From assembly GCA_936931335.1 (NCBI GenBank), contig CAKZIH010000026.1:1-22638 (forward strand): 22,638 nt of DNA, written 5' to 3'. A program made the translations under genes and the position numbers. Positions 1 to 7,847 of the stretch are shown in pieces. The stretch comes from an uncultured Nostocoides sp. (GTDB taxonomy: Bacteria > Actinomycetota > Actinomycetes > Actinomycetales > Dermatophilaceae). Each line of letters begins with the position of its first letter. The stretch's first letter is position 1. The notes under the pieces are model-generated. The model had not been told where the DNA came from and made no database searches. It saw only the letters and a program-made list of their open reading frames with translations.

Positions 1-60
1 ACGGTTGGCGGCCGGTCAGGGCAGCCCGCGCCACGGTGGAAAACCTAGGCCCCCCCGATC

Positions 61-100
61 GCGGACACCTGAGCACGCATGACCGTGCCCAGGTTTCCGC
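61..100. repeat. REP-like palindromic repeat, copy 1
   Basis: Two 16-base arms at 61-76 and 85-100 are imperfect inverted copies (14 of 16 paired) around an 8-base loop. The same element occurs at 7849-7888 in the same orientation, and the match between copies extends a few bases outward through a shared CCCGATCGCGG start. It lies 40 bases beyond the stop codon of the leftward aldolase gene, so it may act as a transcription terminator or RNA-stabilising hairpin for that gene. There is no U-tract. An intergenic REP-type repeat family of the genome is the other option. Confidence 0.6.
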
Positions 101-140
101 AGTCATGCTGGTCCTGAGGTGCACAGGCCGGCTGACGTCC

Positions 141-791
141 TTACCCCCGGTAGGTCTGGCCGTAGGAAGCGAGCTGGGCCACCACGCCGGCGATCTCGTC
201 GTCGGGCAGGACCCGCACGGCGCCCGCGGCCCGCGCCTGCAGGTAGACATCGCAGACCCACTCCAGCTGTAGCGCCTTCTCGTAGGCGGAGCCCAGGTCG
301 TCCCCGACGACCACGGCGCCGTGGTTGCGCATGAGCGCCCCCGTCCGCCCCACGAGGGCGGCCTGCACGTTGGCGGCGAGCTCGGGGCTGCCGTAGCGGG
401 CGTAGCCGGCGATGCGGACGGGACCCCCGAGCACGGCCACGTAGTAGTGGACCGAAGGGAGGGCGTCGAGATCGTCCAAGCTCGCCACGGCCGTCGCCGC
501 AGTGCTGTGGGTGTGGACCACTGCCTGTGCCCCCGTCTCCCGCACCGCGGCGAGGTGAAGGCCCAGCTCGCTGGCCGGCTTGAGCGGGCCATCGACCATG
601 GTGCCGGTCTCCACTTCGACGACGCAGACGAGCTCGGGCCGCAGGTCGCGGTAGGGAAGCCCGCTCGGGGTGATGGCGAGCAGGTCCCCCGAGCGCACCG
701 ACAGGTTGCCGGCCGTGCCCACCACCAGACCGTCGGGGAGCAACCGCGCGCAGGCCGCGGCTATCTGCTCACGTTCGCTCTGCAGGATCAT
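141..791 (-). CDS. Class II aldolase (FucA/MtnB-like), probable 5-methylthioribulose-/5-deoxyribulose-1-phosphate aldolase
   Basis: This 216-residue protein matches the class II aldolase/adducin family in length and motifs. Visible are the N-terminal GTAGNLSVR stretch (25-33), a catalytic-type Glu at 75 in KPASELGLH, the zinc ligands His93 and His95 in VVHTHS, and a third zinc His at 157 in RNHG. Family members cleave sugar 1-phosphates to dihydroxyacetone phosphate and an aldehyde. Because MtnA and MtnK homologues are encoded in the same locus, the inferred substrate is 5-methylthioribulose 1-phosphate or 5-deoxyribulose 1-phosphate, giving DHAP and (methylthio)acetaldehyde or acetaldehyde. 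An MtnB-type dehydratase is less likely, because no downstream methionine-salvage genes (enolase/phosphatase, dioxygenase) are seen here. The start has a GGGGG-rich ribosome site just upstream, and a GntR operator lies 12 bases before the start codon. Confidence 0.85.
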   Translation of the reverse strand: MILQSEREQIAAACARLLPDGLVVGTAGNLSVRSGDLLAITPSGLPYRDLRPELVCVVEVETGTMVDGPLKPASELGLHLAAVRETGAQAVVHTHSTAATAVASLDDLDALPSVHYYVAVLGGPVRIAGYARYGSPELAANVQAALVGRTGALMRNHGAVVVGDDLGSAYEKALQLEWVCDVYLQARAAGAVRVLPDDEIAGVVAQLASYGQTYRG

Positions 792-802
792 CTCTGCCCC
801 CT

Positions 803-817
803 AGTTGTAAGACAACT
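803..817. promoter_or_regulatory. GntR-type operator upstream of the aldolase gene
   Basis: The sequence AGTTGTAAGACAACT is a perfect 6+6 palindrome around a 3-base centre. The same palindrome, differing in one central base, lies upstream of mtnA at 1678-1692. It sits between the gntR stop and the aldolase start. On the minus strand it lies 2 bases below a possible -10 box, TAGTCT (820-825), so a bound repressor would block initiation. Its presence implies that the aldolase has its own promoter and is not only read through from gntR. Confidence 0.75.
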
Positions 818-841
818 TGAGACTAACGTCCCGCGGAGACT

Positions 842-1561
842 TCATCCAGAGCTGCGGTTGATCGTGAATGCGTAGCGGCCTTCGATGAAGTACGTCCGCG
901 AGTAGGCCAGCAGCCGGTCCTCTGAGTCGTAGTGCAGCTGGTTGAGCAGGACGAACAGCTCGTGCGCCGCCGCCTCCTCACCCCACCCCACGTGCCGCGA
1001 GCGCACGGCGTGGACCTGCGCGATGGCATGGACCGGCCCGATCCCCAGCTCCTCCCGCATGAACGCGAAGATCGACCCCGTCAGCGACTCCGCGTCGAAG
1101 TCTGCGGGGAACAGGCTCCACGGCATGAGGTCGTAGGAGTACGCCACGACCTCGCCGTCCGCCAGGATCGAACGTCGCAGCTCGAGCACCTCCGTGCTCA
1201 CGTCGACCTGCATCCGGGCCGCCTCCTCGGGGAGCACAGACCGCTGCAGCCGCCCCGCATAGACCATGCCCGGCTCCTTGCCCTGCGCCCGGATCGAGTC
1301 CGTCATCGACTCAAGGCGCTCGAGCCCGGCCTGGACGGCGGGCTGCTCGACCACGAACGTGCCGACCCCGTGCTGGGTGCGAACCAGCCCGAGCCCCTCC
1401 AGCTCGCGCAGCGCCGCTCGGACCGTGGGCCGCGACACCCCGAACGTCCCGCTGAGTGCCGCCTCCGTCGGAAGCCGGTCGCCTGCGGCGTAGGTCCCGT
1501 CCGAGAGCTTGCCCCTCAGGTCCTCGGCGATCTGCGCGGCCAGGGTGGTGCGCCGATTCAT
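842..1561 (-). CDS. GntR-family (HutC subfamily, UTRA domain) transcriptional regulator
   Basis: The 239-residue protein has an N-terminal winged helix-turn-helix typical of GntR proteins, with LPTEAALSGTFGVSRPTVRAAL at about 30-51 and a wing ending in HGVGTFVV near 70. A UTRA ligand-binding domain runs from about 95 to 235, with the usual EVLELRRSILADGEVVAYS strand. UTRA regulators bind a sugar, sugar phosphate or similar metabolite and release DNA. It is read away from mtnA and followed, 50 bases on, by the aldolase. Twin palindromes at 803-817 and 1678-1692 are the obvious binding sites, so it is inferred to repress both arms until the imported sugar or its phosphate appears. The ATG start has a GGGAGG ribosome site 7 bases upstream. 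Confidence 0.92.
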   Translation of the reverse strand: MNRRTTLAAQIAEDLRGKLSDGTYAAGDRLPTEAALSGTFGVSRPTVRAALRELEGLGLVRTQHGVGTFVVEQPAVQAGLERLESMTDSIRAQGKEPGMVYAGRLQRSVLPEEAARMQVDVSTEVLELRRSILADGEVVAYSYDLMPWSLFPADFDAESLTGSIFAFMREELGIGPVHAIAQVHAVRSRHVGWGEEAAAHELFVLLNQLHYDSEDRLLAYSRTYFIEGRYAFTINRSSG

Positions 1562-1605
1562 TGCTGGCCTCCCGTGATCGTCCTCGCGGGGACTGTAGTG
1601 CCCCC

Positions 1606-1630
1606 TGGCCGCCTCGCAGGCGAGGGGCCA
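1606..1630. repeat. Imperfect palindrome in the gntR-mtnA intergenic region
   Basis: Arms of CCTCGC and GCGAGG (1612-1617, 1620-1625) around two bases extend outward to TGGCC and GGCCA with a one-base offset. It lies between the gntR start and the mtnA -35 box. It could be a second regulator site or a hairpin in the gntR leader, but GC-rich DNA gives such palindromes by chance. Confidence 0.3.
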
Positions 1631-1640
1631 CCGGAACCCA

Positions 1641-1669
1641 TTGACGCAATGCTAGGACGTTAGTACCTT
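1641..1669 (+). promoter_or_regulatory. Probable promoter of the mtnA-ABC-mtnK operon
   Basis: A TTGACG -35 box (1641-1646) is followed after exactly 17 bases by TACCTT (1664-1669), which fits the actinobacterial TAnnnT -10 pattern. Transcription would start near 1676, immediately before the GntR palindrome at 1678-1692, a layout typical of repression by blocking. A GAAGGGGAG ribosome site (1697-1705) then precedes the mtnA ATG at 1711. Confidence 0.6.
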
Positions 1670-1677
1670 GAGTCGAG

Positions 1678-1692
1678 AGTTGTAAAACAACT
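1678..1692. promoter_or_regulatory. GntR-type operator upstream of mtnA
   Basis: The sequence AGTTGTAAAACAACT repeats the palindrome found at 803-817 with 14 of 15 bases identical. It lies between the predicted transcription start and the mtnA ribosome site. The half-site TTGTA resembles half-sites recognised by GntR-family regulators. It is one of the few AT-rich stretches in an otherwise GC-rich window. Confidence 0.8.
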
Positions 1693-1710
1693 ACTCGAAG
1701 GGGAGTAGGC

Positions 1711-2748
1711 ATGGTCAAGGCTCTGGAGTGGGTCGCGCTGCCTCAGCCTGCACTGCGGTTGCTCGACCAGACGCGACTGCCGACGCAGGAGCACTACATC
1801 GACGTGACCACGGTGGACACCCTCGTGCGGGCGATCCAGGACCTGGCCGTGCGAGGTGCACCGGCCCTCGGCGGCGTCGGCGCGCTCGGCGTGGTGGTGG
1901 CCATGGCACAGGGGGAGCGGGAGGCTTGGTCCAGCGAGCGTCTGGCCGGCGAGATCGCCCGCATCCGCAACGCCCGACCGACCGCCGTGAACCTCGCCTG
2001 GGGCGTCGACCAGGTGCTCCCGGCCATGCCGCGCGGCATCCCCGCGGTCCTCGACGCCGCCATGCGGCTCGTGGCCGAGGACGAGGCGGCCAACCGCGAG
2101 CTGTCGCGCTTGGGGGCGGACTGGATCATCGCCCGGACCGGCAAGGACCTGGTCCGCGTCCTGACCCACTGCAACACCGGTGCGCTGGCCACGACGGCGT
2201 GGGGGACGGCATACGGCATCATCCACGAGCTCCATCAGCGGCAGCGGCTCGAGGTGGTGCACGCCGACGAGACCCGCCCTCTGCTGCAGGGATCACGTCT
2301 GACCAGCTGGGAGCTCACCCAGGACGGCATCCCCCACGTGGTGCAGGCCGACTCCGCCGCCTGCTCGACGATCCTGCGGGGGCTTGTGGACGTGGCCATC
2401 ATCGGTGCCGACCGGATCGTCGCCAACGGCGACACCGCCAACAAGATCGGCTCGGTGGCGCTCGCGCTGGCCTGCCAGCGGGCCCAGATCCCCTTCGTCG
2501 TCGCTGCCCCCTCGTCCACCATCGATCTCGCCACCACCACCGGCGCCGAGATCGTCATCGAGGAGAGGCCGCCGCACGAAGTCCTGGGCCTGGGCGGCCT
2601 GCAGACCTCGCCCGCGGGGGCCCGGGCCTTCAACCCGGCGTTCGACGTGACCCCGCACGACCTCATCGACGCCATCGTGACCGAGCGGGGGATCGTCGAG
2701 CCCGCCACTCACCCCGACTCCCGTCTCCTGGCCGAGATCGCCGGCTGA
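1711..2748 (+). CDS. mtnA: S-methyl-5-thioribose-1-phosphate isomerase (MtnA) or 5-deoxyribose-1-phosphate isomerase
   Basis: This 345-residue protein has the length and signature motifs of the MtnA/eIF2B-related isomerases. They include VRGAPALGGVGALG (about 47-60), NLAWGVDQ near 96, THCNTGALATT with the catalytic-type Cys at 154, HADETRPLLQGSRLTSWEL, and IIGADRI with the catalytic-type Asp at 234 followed by NGDTANKIG. It converts the aldose 1-phosphate made by MtnK to the ketose 1-phosphate used by the aldolase in the cytoplasm. It is the first gene of the rightward operon. The ATG has a strong ribosome site. Homologues work on 5-methylthioribose-1-P and, in some bacteria, on 5-deoxyribose-1-P; sequence alone does not separate these. 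A 49-base gap with a hairpin separates it from the next gene. Confidence 0.93.
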   Translation: MVKALEWVALPQPALRLLDQTRLPTQEHYIDVTTVDTLVRAIQDLAVRGAPALGGVGALGVVVAMAQGEREAWSSERLAGEIARIRNARPTAVNLAWGVDQVLPAMPRGIPAVLDAAMRLVAEDEAANRELSRLGADWIIARTGKDLVRVLTHCNTGALATTAWGTAYGIIHELHQRQRLEVVHADETRPLLQGSRLTSWELTQDGIPHVVQADSAACSTILRGLVDVAIIGADRIVANGDTANKIGSVALALACQRAQIPFVVAAPSSTIDLATTTGAEIVIEERPPHEVLGLGGLQTSPAGARAFNPAFDVTPHDLIDAIVTERGIVEPATHPDSRLLAEIAG

Positions 2749-2755
2749 CCCAAAA

Positions 2756-2779
2756 GCGGTGAGCAACGACGCTCACCGC
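2756..2779 (+). repeat. Strong hairpin between mtnA and the binding-protein gene
   Basis: Nine-base perfect arms, GCGGTGAGC and GCTCACCGC, flank a six-base loop, starting 8 bases after the mtnA stop and ending 18 bases before the next start codon. There is no U-tract. Hairpins at this place in ABC-importer operons can protect the downstream binding-protein mRNA or partly stop transcription, changing the ratio of products. That role is inference. Confidence 0.6.
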
Positions 2780-2797
2780 CCACCGAGAGGAAGACCC

Positions 2798-3904
2798 ATG
2801 CGGAACAAGCACCTCATCGCCACCGCCCTCGCGGGCAGCACGTGCCTGGCCCTGGCCGCATGCAGCCAGGGGGGCACCACGACGACGGACAACAAGAACT
2901 CCGCGGGCGGCACCGTGCAGTCGGCCACGGGCCAGGCTCCCGCGCCCTTCGCGGAGGGCGAGGTCAAGATCGCCATCGTGCAGCAGTCGGGTCAGGGCGA
3001 CTACTTCCAGCAGTACCTCAACGGCACCAAGAAGCAGGCCGAGGCGCTCAAGATGAAGGTCACCGTCTATGACGCGCAGAACGACAACGCCCAGCAGGCG
3101 ACCCAGCTCGACCAGGCCATCGCATCAGGCGTCAAGGGCATCATCGTGCGCCACGGCTTCCCGGACACCCTGTGCCCCGGCGTCAACAAGGCCCTGGACC
3201 AGGGCATCAAGGTCGTGATCTACGACGTCGAGATCCAGAAGTGTGCCCCAAGGGCAGTCCAGACCCAGCAGTCCGACGCCAAGATGGCGAGTCTCGTGCT
3301 CGACCAGATGGTCAAGGACGTGGGGACCGGCAAGCCCGTCGGCTACGTCAACATCTCCGGCATCGCTCCCCTCGACCGCCGCGACACGGTATGGAAGGAG
3401 TACGTCGCCAAGAACGGCTGGACGCAGAAGTTCAAGACCGGGAAGTACACCAACTCCACCGCGACCGACACCGCGCCCATGGTCGACAACGCCCTGAAGT
3501 CGAACGGAGACGTCGTGGCGGTCTACGCGCCGTACGACGAGCTCTCCAAGGCGACCCTGTCGGCCCTCAACGACAACCCCGGGATGAAGGGCAAGGTCAA
3601 GGTCTACGGCGCCGACATCTCCACGGCCGACATCGAGCTGATGACGGCGGAGGGCTCGCCGTGGGTGGCCACCGGCGCGACCGACCCCAACGCCATCGGC
3701 GCGGCCGTCGTCCGGACCCTGGCCCTCAACCTCGCCGGTGAGGTCAAGGAGAGCGCCAAGGTGGAGTTCCCACCGATCCTGGTGACCGCGCAGATGCTGC
3801 GGGACAAGGGCGTCAAGAACATGGAGGACCTGCGCGCGGCCCAGCCGCAGCTCAACATCTCCTCCGTGTCGTCGGCCGCCTGGATCCCCACCGTCACGTT
3901 CTGA
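2798..3904 (+). CDS. Ribose-type ABC importer substrate-binding lipoprotein
   Basis: The 368-residue product begins with a lipoprotein signal: positively charged MRNKH, a hydrophobic stretch, then a lipobox ending LALAAC with Cys22 as the lipidated residue. A Thr/Asn-rich linker follows, then a periplasmic-binding-protein type I fold (sugar binding, Peripla_BP_4-like) from about 55 to 350, with the usual QAIASGVKGIIV, KVVIYDVE and DVVAVYAPYDE segments. It should bind the 5-modified ribose outside the membrane and deliver it to the permease. I chose the ATG at 2798 because a GAGAGGAAG ribosome site precedes it and the signal peptide starts there; the earlier in-frame GTG at 2759 falls inside the hairpin. 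Substrate identity is inferred from the neighbours. Confidence 0.9.
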   Translation: MRNKHLIATALAGSTCLALAACSQGGTTTTDNKNSAGGTVQSATGQAPAPFAEGEVKIAIVQQSGQGDYFQQYLNGTKKQAEALKMKVTVYDAQNDNAQQATQLDQAIASGVKGIIVRHGFPDTLCPGVNKALDQGIKVVIYDVEIQKCAPRAVQTQQSDAKMASLVLDQMVKDVGTGKPVGYVNISGIAPLDRRDTVWKEYVAKNGWTQKFKTGKYTNSTATDTAPMVDNALKSNGDVVAVYAPYDELSKATLSALNDNPGMKGKVKVYGADISTADIELMTAEGSPWVATGATDPNAIGAAVVRTLALNLAGEVKESAKVEFPPILVTAQMLRDKGVKNMEDLRAAQPQLNISSVSSAAWIPTVTF

Positions 3905-3958
3905 CCACGTCGGGACGGGCGAGTGGCCCTGCCACCTGCCCGTCGGAGAGGGGGCTTC

Positions 3959-5530
3959 ATGGGGGACCGTATGCCGGCCGGCCCGGCGCCCGGCGGGGCC
4001 GCTGGGCCGGCCGAAGGTGCCGTGCCCGCGCTCGAGCTCGACGACATCACCATGTCCTTCGGCGCCAACCAGGTCCTGCGCGGCGTCACGATGTCGTTGC
4101 TCCCCGGCAGCGTCACGGCGCTGCTCGGGGCCAACGGTGCGGGCAAGTCAACCCTGATCAAGATCCTGTCGGGTGCCTACGGCGGCAACGGTGGTCAGAT
4201 CCGGGTCGACGGGGAGCCGATCACGATCGTGGGCCCGCGCGACGCCGCGCGACGCGGCATCGCGACGGTCCACCAGCGCATCAACGAGTCCATCGTCCCG
4301 GGGCTGTCGGTGGCCGAGAACCTGACCTTCGAGGAGATCGTGCAGGGCGACCTGCCCGCCGTGTCCTCGGTGCGCGGCCTCCTGCCCCGGGCTCGAGAGG
4401 TGGCGGCGGCGCTCGACCTCGGGTGGTCGGACGCGCGACTGCGTCAGGACGTCTTCGAGCTGGGCATCGCCGACGCGCAGCTCCTCCTGCTGGCGCGGGC
4501 GCTCGTGCAGCACCCCAAGGTCCTGGTGCTCGACGAGCCCACCTCGACGCTGTCGCAGGTGGAGGTGGCTCGACTGTTCGAGGTGATCGGCCGGCTGCGG
4601 TCCGAGGGCGTCGCCATCCTCTACGTCTCGCACCACCTCGACGAGATCCGTTCGCTGGCGGACCGGCTCGTCGTGCTGCGCGACGGTCGCATCCTGGAGC
4701 AGCAGGACGCGCCGTTCGACATGCGCTCGGCGATCCGCTCGATGCTGGGCGAGTCGATCCTCGGCGATGCGGCGGAGCTGGTGGAGCAGCGCGGTGAGGA
4801 CGTGGCGGTCGAGCTCCGCGGCGTCACCCTGCTGCCGAGGTCCGCACCCATCGACCTCGACCTGCGATACGGCGAGGTGACCGGCGTGGTCGGCCTGATC
4901 GGCGCCGGCAAGTCCGAGCTCGCGCGGGGCCTCTTCGGGGTCGAGCAGTTCCCCACGGGCACCGCGACGCTCGACGGTCGTGCCTTTCGGCCGAGCAGCG
5001 CCAGGGACGCCATACGACGCGGCGTCTTCCTCGTCCCCGAGGACCGGGCCGCCGAGTCGATGCTCCCCGGCTGGTCCATCGCCCGGACCGCGTCGCTGCC
5101 GTTCATGCGCCAGGTGAGCCGGCACGGGGTCATGGACTCGGCTCGGGAGCGCCGCATGGGCGCCACCGCGATCGAACGGTTCGGTGTGGTCGCCACCGGC
5201 CCCGACCAGTCGCTGGACACCCTCTCGGGCGGCAATCAGCAAAAGGTCGTGGTCGCCCGGTGGTTCCAGGAGAAGCCCAAGGTCATGCTCCTGGACGAGC
5301 CGTTCCGCGGCGTCGACATCGGGGCGCGTCATGTCATCGCGACCCAGGCCCGGCAGATCGCCGCCGATGGCTCCTGCGTCGTGGTGCTGTCCAGCGACGT
5401 CGACGAGATCCGCGAGGTGGCCGACCGCATCCTCGTGCTGGTCGACGGCGAGGTGCGGCTCGACGACTACACGACCCAGATCGACGGTGAGGACATCGTC
5501 GCGAGCATGTCGGAGGTGCCCCAGAGATGA
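3959..5530 (+). CDS. Ribose-type ABC importer ATP-binding protein (two NBDs, RbsA-like)
   Basis: The 523-residue protein has the tandem ATPase layout of RbsA/MglA. Domain 1 has Walker A GANGAGKST (57-65) and Walker B LVLDEPTSTLS followed by the switch His in YVSHHLDE. Domain 2 has a shortened P-loop GLIGAGKSEL and a standard signature LSGGNQQK (from 422), then MLLDEPFRGVDIG. The first signature motif is unusual: ELGIADAQ (167-174) stands where LS-type motifs are usual, so one of the two ATP sites may be weak. The start at 3959 is preceded by GAGAGGGGG; an upstream ATG at 3923 lacks such a site and would add 12 residues. It overlaps the permease start by four bases (ATGA). Confidence 0.92.
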   Translation: MGDRMPAGPAPGGAAGPAEGAVPALELDDITMSFGANQVLRGVTMSLLPGSVTALLGANGAGKSTLIKILSGAYGGNGGQIRVDGEPITIVGPRDAARRGIATVHQRINESIVPGLSVAENLTFEEIVQGDLPAVSSVRGLLPRAREVAAALDLGWSDARLRQDVFELGIADAQLLLLARALVQHPKVLVLDEPTSTLSQVEVARLFEVIGRLRSEGVAILYVSHHLDEIRSLADRLVVLRDGRILEQQDAPFDMRSAIRSMLGESILGDAAELVEQRGEDVAVELRGVTLLPRSAPIDLDLRYGEVTGVVGLIGAGKSELARGLFGVEQFPTGTATLDGRAFRPSSARDAIRRGVFLVPEDRAAESMLPGWSIARTASLPFMRQVSRHGVMDSARERRMGATAIERFGVVATGPDQSLDTLSGGNQQKVVVARWFQEKPKVMLLDEPFRGVDIGARHVIATQARQIAADGSCVVVLSSDVDEIREVADRILVLVDGEVRLDDYTTQIDGEDIVASMSEVPQR

Positions 5531-6555
5531 GCAGCCCCAGCACGGAGCTCACCGCTCGCATGAAGATCCAGGACGGGGTGGTCAAGTACGGCTTCATCGT
5601 CGTGACGATCGTCCTGTTCCTGTACTTCTCCGCCACCGAGCCGTCCTTTCGGACCAGTGGCGCGATCTTCTCGATGCTCAAGTACGCCTCGGTGACGGCG
5701 ATCCTGGGGTTGGGGATGACCTTCGTCATGGCGGTCGGCGGCATGGATCTGTCCATCGGCTCCACCGCCGGGCTCGCGGTGCAGATGGCGGCCATGACGA
5801 TGGTCTTCTACAACCTCACCGCGGCGACCGCGGTGGTCGCCGTCATCGCCGCCGGCGTCCTGGTGGGGCTGCTCAACGCCTTCCTCGTCGTCGTGTGCCG
5901 CATCCCTGACCTGCTGGCGACGTTGGGCGTCATGTTCGTCATACAAGGCGCCAAGCTCATCCCCGTCGACGGCCAGTCCGTCTCCGCCGGTATGACGCTC
6001 CGCGACGGCACACCCGCGCCCGGCAAGTTCGACCCGGCGTTCCTCCAGATCGACCGGGGGTCGATCGGGCCCGTCCCCTTCCCCGTGATCCTCATGCTGG
6101 TGCTGACGGTGGCCTCGTGGTTCATCCTCGACCGCACCCGCTGGGGCCGCATGTTCTACGCCATCGGCGCCAACGCCGAGGCATCGCGGCTCGCCGGTGT
6201 GCGCGTCGACCTGTTCCGCGGGCTGGCCTACGTCCTGTGCGGGCTCTTCGCCGCCGTCGGTGGCCTCATTCTCGTGTCTCGCATCGGCCAGGGTGACGTG
6301 AATGCCGGTGCCTCGTCGCTGCTCGAGGCCGTCGCAGTGGCCCTGGTCGGGACGTCCGTCCTCGGCATCGGCAAGCCCAACGCCTGGGGCACCCTGCTCG
6401 GCGCCCTCCTCGTCGGGATCGTCCTGACCGGCCTGACGATGAAGGGCTTCCAGTACTACCACCAGGACACGGCCAAGGGGTTGGTGCTGATCCTGGCGCT
6501 GATCTTCTCGTTCACCATCTCGCGCAACAAGGCGCGGTTCATCTCAGCCGGCTAG
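5527..6555 (+). CDS. Ribose-type ABC importer permease (RbsC-like)
   Basis: This 342-residue hydrophobic protein is a BPD_transp_2 family permease with about eight to ten membrane segments. The family motif GGMDLSIGS is at 71-79, and RWGRMFYAIGANAEASRLAGV, the region that contacts the ATPase, is near 200-222. GQGDVNAG and GKPNAWGTLLGALLVG follow. It would form a homodimeric channel for the pentose derivative. Its start overlaps the ATPase stop (ATGA), so the two are translationally coupled. The kinase gene starts 18 bases after its stop, so transport and first phosphorylation are made together. Confidence 0.92.
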   Translation: MSSPSTELTARMKIQDGVVKYGFIVVTIVLFLYFSATEPSFRTSGAIFSMLKYASVTAILGLGMTFVMAVGGMDLSIGSTAGLAVQMAAMTMVFYNLTAATAVVAVIAAGVLVGLLNAFLVVVCRIPDLLATLGVMFVIQGAKLIPVDGQSVSAGMTLRDGTPAPGKFDPAFLQIDRGSIGPVPFPVILMLVLTVASWFILDRTRWGRMFYAIGANAEASRLAGVRVDLFRGLAYVLCGLFAAVGGLILVSRIGQGDVNAGASSLLEAVAVALVGTSVLGIGKPNAWGTLLGALLVGIVLTGLTMKGFQYYHQDTAKGLVLILALIFSFTISRNKARFISAG

Positions 6556-6573
6556 GGCTGCCAAGGAGAAGCC

Positions 6574-7836
6574 ATGACCGCTCAGTACGCGTTCCTCACC
6601 GCCGACACGGTGCCCGACTACGTCCGGTCGACCGCGTCATTGAGCTCGCGCATCGACGCCGACCACCTGACCCGTTGCGAGGAGATCGGCGACGGCAACC
6701 TCAACCTGGTCTTCCTGCTGCGCGACCACGAGGGTCGTGGGCTGTGCCTCAAGCAGGCACTGCCCTACGTCCGGCTGGTCGGCGACGGATGGCCGATGAC
6801 GCCGGACCGTGCGCGGCACGAGGTGGAGGCCCTGCGTGCCCACCACGCGCTCGTCCCCGAGCTGGTGCCGGAGGTCTACGCCTACGATCCTGAGCGCTAC
6901 ATCATCGCCATGGAGGATCTTTCGGATCATGACGTATGGCGTTCCGCCCTGATCCGCGGCCAGCACCACACGGGGGCGGCGCACGAGGCTGGTCGCTACG
7001 TCGGCGCCGTGGCGTTCGGCACCTCGGCGTTCGGGCTGGAGCGGGAGGCACTGGCGAACAGCATCGCGTCCTCGGTCAACCCCGACCTGTGCGTCATCAC
7101 CGAGGACCTGGTCTTCACCGAGCCGGTGGTCGATGCCGGTCGCAACAGCTGCCTGCCCGCAAATGCGTTGGATGCCAAGGAATTTGCGGAGGATCCGGCC
7201 GTCCGGCGGGCGATGGGGCACGCCAAGTGGTTGTTCATGACAAAGGCCGAGGCGCTGATCCACGGCGACCTGCACACGGGGTCGGTGATGGTTCGGGGTG
7301 GGGATGGCAATGGGGGCGGTTCCGGCGGTGCCGTCTCGGTCAAGGCTTTCGACTCGGAGTTCGCGTTCTACGGCCCTGTGGCGTTCGACCTGGGCGCGCT
7401 GTGGGCGAACTACGTGATCGCGGCGGCCCGGGGCCTCGCGCTGGGCGACGAGGCGCACGCGGACTGGTGCCTCGACCTGCTTGCGCAGACGTGGGAGGGC
7501 TTCGAGCAGGAGTTCCGCCGCCGCTGGCCGACCCGCCTGGACCCACGCGTGTGGGACGACGCCACGCTGCAGGACCTGCTCCTCACGTGGCGCTCGGAGG
7601 CCTGGCTCTTTGCCGCGGCCAAGATGTCGCGCCGCATCGTCGGCCTGGCCAAGACGCAGGACATCGAGACCCTCCCCGAGTCGCAGCGTGAGGGCGCGGC
7701 GCGGGCCGTGCTGCACGTCGCCCGCGCGCTGGTGCGGGAGTCCGGCGCCGACTCGAACGTTGACCACATCCGCGCCATCATCCGCCGCCAGCTCCAGACC
7801 GCCGTCCCGGCAGCACACGCCACTGTGGAAGGCTGA
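6574..7836 (+). CDS. mtnK: S-methyl-5-thioribose kinase (MtnK-like)
   Basis: The 420-residue protein matches MtnK in length and motifs of the aminoglycoside-kinase-like fold. A nucleotide-loop region EIGDGNLNLVFLL lies near 35-47, followed by DGWPMTPDRARHE. The catalytic loop is IHGDLHTGS with Asp232, and the metal-binding DSEFAFYGPVAFDLG follows after a Gly-rich insert of about ten residues (near 244-255). A two-Arg/Lys region MSRRIVGLAKTQDIE near the C-terminus is also typical. It phosphorylates the sugar at C1 to make the MtnA substrate. The start has an AAGGAG ribosome site at ideal distance. It is the last gene of the operon, followed 11 bases after its stop by a palindromic repeat. 5-Deoxyribose is an alternative substrate. 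Confidence 0.9.
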   Translation: MTAQYAFLTADTVPDYVRSTASLSSRIDADHLTRCEEIGDGNLNLVFLLRDHEGRGLCLKQALPYVRLVGDGWPMTPDRARHEVEALRAHHALVPELVPEVYAYDPERYIIAMEDLSDHDVWRSALIRGQHHTGAAHEAGRYVGAVAFGTSAFGLEREALANSIASSVNPDLCVITEDLVFTEPVVDAGRNSCLPANALDAKEFAEDPAVRRAMGHAKWLFMTKAEALIHGDLHTGSVMVRGGDGNGGGSGGAVSVKAFDSEFAFYGPVAFDLGALWANYVIAAARGLALGDEAHADWCLDLLAQTWEGFEQEFRRRWPTRLDPRVWDDATLQDLLLTWRSEAWLFAAAKMSRRIVGLAKTQDIETLPESQREGAARAVLHVARALVRESGADSNVDHIRAIIRRQLQTAVPAAHATVEG

Positions 7837-7847
7837 GCACGCCCGAT

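Noticed and set aside
4148..5332. 394-codon minus-strand open frame
   Set aside because: It lies fully opposite the ABC ATPase, whose motifs are unambiguous, and is rich in His/Arg/Gly as is usual for antisense frames in GC-rich DNA.
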